64,000 bases of DNA from Edaphochlamys debaryana (lineage: Eukaryota > Chlorophyta > Chlorophyceae > Chlamydomonadales), in the NCBI GenBank assembly GCA_016858145.1, contig JAEHOE010000023.1:248001-312000 (forward strand), read 5' to 3'. The translations under genes and the position numbers were made by a program. The stretch's first letter is position 1; the number at the start of each line of letters is the position of its first letter. The notes under the pieces are model-generated. The model was given only the letters and a program-made list of their open reading frames with translations. It had not been told where the DNA came from and did not search any database. Below, piece by piece: positions 59,809-64,000 of this stretch.

Positions 59809-62800
59809 TCACACCCCCACGCCCGACGCCGCCTGCCCCTCCCCCTCAGCCTCCTCCTCCTCCCCGCTCCACCGCTGTTTGGCACCCCGCCCCCTCCCCC
59901 CCTCCGCCCCGGCCCCCGCAGCCGGCCACAGGCCCCCCACCTCCCGCGCTGCGTCCGCGAACGCAAACTCCCCCACCCGCGCCACCCGCAGCCGCCCGCG
60001 CCGCTCCCGCAGCCGCGCCACGCCATAGCTGTAAGGCAGGACCAGGGTTGGCGGGGATTCGCTCAGGGACAAGGGTTCGCGTGGTCGGCGGGCCCGGCCA
60101 GGCCCAAAGCACGGTATGCTTCTATCAACGCCGCCACCCCCCCTCACTCCCGCTTCCTAGCTACCCCGCCTCCCCATCTCATGGAGCCACGGTGCTGCTC
60201 CCGCCCCCACCCCCTCTGCCCCCTCCCCCTCCCCCCCCTCACATGAGACCCGCCGCCACCGCCACCCCCAGCAGCGGCAGCAGGACCAGGGTGGCCAGGC
60301 CCCGGGCGGTCTGCCAGTTGAGGCCGTACCTTGGGGGGGGAGGGGGGAGGAAAAGGGAGGAGGAGAAGGCGTGCAACAAGGTATGGACGGCCCTTGCAGG
60401 GCGCCTTAAAGCTCGGCTGCCGTGCGCACCCGCCGGCTGCATCCGCTGGCTGCGTGGACGTAGGCAGGGACAGGCTATATCGTAGATGGTTGCGGTGCGG
60501 GTGCGCCTGGCTGCAGATTCACGCACCGCTGCCTTCAGATACCCCCCGGTTCCCCCCCCGCCACTCACCGCCACACCTCCCCCACCTCGCCGTACACCCA
60601 CACGAAGACCATGTAGGCCACCATGTAGATAAACATGGCCTGCGGGAAAGGATGAGAGTGGGGGTGGCGGGTGGCGGAAGCAGGAACCGGGGTGCTAGTG
60701 GAGGGTGAGTTGGAAGGCACGTGGTCATGTTGGCAGCGAGAGCCGCACTCCCGGGCACCCTGAGGCACCCATGCACAACCCGAGGGTGTGTGGGGCTCGT
60801 ATGCTCACTTGCTGTAACAGGAGAGGTGAGTGCTGGCAAAGGCCACGTGACAATAGCACAGTCGACATTTCCGTCTCCCGTCTCCCATCTGCCTCCCCGT
60901 CCGTACCAGTATGTGGTACGACACAATGGGCAGCCGCGTCGTAACCACCTGAGCCAGCGCCAACACGCTGTTGCCTGTGGGGGTGGGTAGGGAAGGGAGG
61001 AGTGGGGTTTCGGCCCGACTGCGACAGTGTAAAGCGGGAGCCGCGACGTCAAGGGCCCCGCTTTAAGCGGTGCAACTTGGCGCAACCGTGAGCCAGCCAG
61101 CAGCCCTTTAGGGGTGTGTGGGTGGGTGGTGGGGCGGAGGTTGTGGCCCGGTTGGAAGAGTGTAGAGGAGCGGGAGCCGGGGCGTCGAGGGCTCCGCCTG
61201 TCGCCACACTCGGGATTCGGTGCGACCGCTTGTCTTCGGCTGGCAGCCCTCGTGACTCACCCACGTGCTTGATGTACGGCGAGGCGTATGTCTTGTCGAA
61301 GGACTCCCCCGCGATACCCACCAGCCCCACCTGCAGGTGGGATGGGGAAGCAGGAATTGGGGAGGCACGCGTACGCCGAGGTGCGAAAGAGGCAGCACAG
61401 CAGCTGAAGTAGGGACCACCTTGCGGCCGAAGTAGAGCACCCGACAGGGCCGTGGAGCGTAGCAGTCGCCTAGCAGAGTCCGGAGGGCCCCGCGCGCGCC
61501 GCAACCCGTCCAACCAACCCTGTGCCCTGGCACCCCCACTTTCCCACACCGCTTGGCCCCCACCCCTTTGAGCCCACGCGCCCCCAGCTTTATCCACACA
61601 CACCGGGCCCCCTCCCCCACCCACCCAGTAGAAGATGGACAGGAACAGCGCCACCCACACCGCCACCTCCATCAGCACCAGGTGGGACACGGACAGGGGG
61701 TCCCACTGGGGGGGGTGGGGAGGGCGTTGGGAGGGCGTGGGGATACGGGAGCAACGTGAGCGGGAGCGGGAGGGCCGGGGAGCCAGCGGCGGCCTCGCGC
61801 CCCTCAATGGCAAGGCGATGTGCACCATGTCCCTCCGCATGGCCGGGGATCCGCAAGCGCAGGGCAACGCATACCTTGTCCCTCACAGCCCTGAGCTGTA
61901 AGGCAGCCGCGTATGCTCTGACAGACCTACCCGTATGTCAGGGGCCCCGCCGATGCCAGGCCCCACCGAGCCCTCCTCCCTGCGCGTCCGCAGCGGCGCC
62001 AGGGGCCGGCCGGGCTCCGTGGGCGGCTCCCGCCAGGCCCAGCTTGGCCAGCCCTGGGCCTGGGCCTGGGCCTTGCTGGGCCCGCCCGTGCTGCCTAGAT
62101 CTGACCCAGCCTCCGACTCCCCCGCACCCCGCACGTCACTGCGGGTGCGGAACCCGAATCCACGGATTCCGCCTCGGAAGGAGGTTGACTGGGACCGGTG
62201 GGAGAGGGAGGAATCGGTGATGGAGGAGGGGAAGCGGCCGAAGGATCCATTGGCCCCGCGCGGGGCGGCGGCGGCGCCCAGCGGCCGGAAGGCCCAGCGG
62301 CGGGAGGCGGCGGCGGCGCTGCCAGCGGCGGCGGCGGCGGCTGTGGCGGCGGCGGCCAGCGGTCCCGCGGCCTTGCCCAGTCGCTCGAGGACCCCGGCGT
62401 GGGGGTGCGTCGGCGGCGGTGACGGCGACGGCAGCTGCGCTGGCGGCGCCGCCGGTAGGGGCCGCGGCGGTGTCGGCGGCGGCGTGGAGAGGGGCAGCGG
62501 CGGATCCGCAGCGTCGCCTGGACCCGCCGGCGCCAAGGCAAGCTCGCCGCCGCCGCCCAGCTCCGCCGCCGCCGGCGCTGGCGGCGCCGCCAGCGGCGGC
62601 GGTAGCGCGGCCTGCTGGGGCGTGGGTCGGCGGGCGGCCAGGCCCAGGGGGCCCAATGGCTTGGCCGCCGCCTTGCTCCCCCCAGCCGCCCCCGCCTCGC
62701 CCCGCCGCCCCTGGCCCCCCACAGCCCCGGCCCCCGCACCAGCGCCGCCCCCGCCAGCAGTGCCCATCTCCACATCCCCAGCCTGCCCGTGCCCGTGCCC

Positions 62801-64000
62801 GTGCCCCTGCCCCTGCCCCTGCCCCTGCCCTGCCCTGCCCCTGCCCCTGCCCCTGCCCCTGCCCCTGCCCCTGCCCTGCCCCTGCCCTGCCCCTGCCCCT
62901 GCCCCTGCCCCTGCCCCTGCCCCTGCCCCTGCCCCTGCCCCTGCCCCTGCCCCTGCCCCTGCCCTGCCCCTGCCCCTGCCCCTGCCCCTGCCCCTGCCCC
63001 TGCCCCTGCCCCTGCCCCTGGCCCTGATCCCCACGCCCAAACGACCCCTGCGCGGTACGGAACGACTCCTTGGGCTGCCCCTGGTCCTCGCCCTCACCCT
63101 CTTCAGACCAGAATCCCCCAAGCTGCCCGCCCGGCCTGCGGCCCCCCTCCCCGCCGCCGCCGGCCCAGTCCTCCCCGCGCAGCCCGGGGGGCGTGACGGA
63201 GGAGCCCCAGTTGGTGCGCGAGGGCGTGTTGTCGGGGCGAGGCGCGGAGGGCACCAGGCGGGGCAGCCAGCGGGCCGTGTTGACGGCGGCCACCAGACCT
63301 GCCAGGGAGAGGAGCGCCAGGGACCCTGCGGTGGAGGGAGGGGGCAGGGAATGGTACGTAGGGAGGCAGGGCAGGGAATGGCAGGGAATGGCAGCGAATG
63401 GTACGTATGGAGGCAGGGCAGGGAATGGTACGTATGGAGGCAGGGCAGGGAATGGTACGTATGGAGGCAGGGCAGGGAATGGTGTGTCCAACCCGTCCAT
63501 GACGTCGTGTGCAACGTTGAGCTCCCGCCTCGTGCGTGTCTGTAGCGCCTTGCCCACTCTGCATCCCCTCGCGCTGCCCCCGTTCCGATGCGGCTTCCGG
63601 CCACCTTGTTTAACTGTCGAACCCCGTCCCGCCCGCGGCCCCGGCACCCACAGTGCGTGAAGTAGGTGATCCACATGGCATCCACCCCGTCCTCTGGGTG
63701 GGCAGGGAGGAGGGCGCAAGGCAGGGCTCACAAGGAGCGGCGGCAGGCACACCCACGCTCATACTTCCAGCCCACGCACACACACCCCACCTGGCCAGGG
63801 GCGGTAACGCCGCAGCCCACTCGCGTATTCGGGGTCTCGCCGCGCTTTTCTGCTCGCTTGCGACTTCCATGTTCGTACCCCTCCTGGCGACCCGCCATCC
63901 ATTCCCTCGCACAGTCACGCCCCCACCCCACCCCACCCCACCCGCGAACGCCTCCAGCAGCAGGTCCAGCGCCAGCCACAGCGCCGTGACCAGGTGCAGG
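59809..64000 (-). CDS. multi-pass membrane protein, 5' end beyond the window
   Basis: The 3' part of a gene running off the right edge. Exons on the minus strand: 63942-64000 (partial), 63652-63693, 61931-63325, 61625-61705, 61261-61330, 60907-60974, 60569-60639, 60243-60329, 59809-60028. Predicted membrane segments include LVTALWLALDLLLEAF, YFTHWSLALLSLAGLVAAVN, LVLMEVAVWVALFLSIFYW, IYMVAYMVFVWVYGEV and LATLVLLPLLGVAVAAGL. The motifs YFTHWS, RLPIVSYH and YGLNW recall rolling-stone/FAR-17a-like multi-pass proteins, a tentative match. Function is unknown. Exon 61931-63325 holds a long loop with Gly/Gln/Ala repeats and then a Ser/Arg-rich part. Its length as given is one base short, modulo three, so the frame breaks inside the hexanucleotide repeat. 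The acceptor before exon 60243-60329 is AAG, unusual beside the CAG used elsewhere. Confidence 0.72.
62787..63022 (+). repeat. CCCCTG hexanucleotide repeat inside an exon
   Basis: About 38 units of CCCCTG (GGGGCA on the coding minus strand), preceded by CCCGTG units. Five units are one base short (CCCTG): two adjacent near 62826-62838, two near 62871-62890 and one near 62962. Each shifts the reading frame by one. Confidence 0.9.
63347..63484 (+). repeat. 27-bp minisatellite in an intron
   Basis: Three to four copies of a 27-base unit containing GGGAATGGTACGTATGGAGG, with shorter broken copies at the left. It lies in the intron between exons 63652-63693 and 61931-63325 of the membrane-protein gene. 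Confidence 0.85.
63834..63878 (+). repeat. ~40-bp dispersed intronic repeat, copy 3
   Basis: A more diverged copy starting GTCTCGCCGCGCTTTTCTGC and continuing CTTGCGACTTCCATGTTCG. It lies in an intron of the membrane-protein gene, on the strand opposite to that gene. Confidence 0.65.

Noticed and set aside
61935..63545. A 536-codon open frame on the plus strand
   Set aside because: It is the antisense of the membrane-protein exon with its CCCCTG repeat. It shows only Pro/Leu/Ala/Cys dipeptides and no domain.

Overview
This 64 kb window reads as nuclear DNA of a chlamydomonadalean (volvocine-type) green alga. The evidence is very high GC, many short GT-AG introns with G-rich donors and C-rich acceptor tracts, exons loaded with Ala/Gly/Pro/Gln low complexity, TGTAA-type polyadenylation candidates, and a gene set mixing chloroplast, mitochondrial and ciliary-type proteins. 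The species cannot be named from this sequence. No tRNA, rRNA or CRISPR was seen.

Eleven protein genes can be reconstructed, almost all with intron phases that close exactly. From left to right they are: (1) a BART-domain protein (-, 1171-3424); (2) mitochondrial inner membrane protease subunit 2 (+, 3928-5693); (3) an ISE2-type chloroplast DExH RNA helicase with 26 exons (+, 6488-16655); (4) an unrecognised 1,489-residue low-complexity protein (+, 17998-22886); (5) plastid ribosomal protein bL34 (+, 25685-26454); (6) cryptochrome DASH with 16 exons (-, 27990-33444); (7) a 1,555-residue protein kinase with a long GAF-like N-terminal region and 21 exons (+, 33741-43471); (8) an unrecognised Gln/His/Gly-rich protein (+, 47326-52059); (9) an ApaH-like/Ppn2-like metallophosphatase (-, 54048-57460); (10) a TMEM230-family membrane protein (+, 57848-58591); (11) the 3' part of a multi-pass membrane protein (-, 59809 to the window edge).

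Three head-to-head pairs share short intergenic regions: BART/IMP2 (503 bp), CRY-DASH/GAF-kinase (296 bp) and phosphatase/TMEM230 (387 bp). The genes are not an operon. The only functional coupling suggested by layout is the close divergent pairing of a blue-light flavoprotein with a GAF-kinase.

Accessory structure includes two near-identical 565-bp copies of an interspersed element, one of them inside an ISE2 intron. A ~40-bp sequence recurs in introns of three different genes. There is a minisatellite, several purine-rich microsatellites, and a hexanucleotide repeat inside an exon whose irregular 5-base units break the frame. GC-AG introns occur in at least four genes, three of them with the same CAG|GCAGGG donor. 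The larger gene-free stretches (22.9-25.7 kb, 43.5-47.3 kb, 52.1-54.0 kb) show no convincing coding signal.
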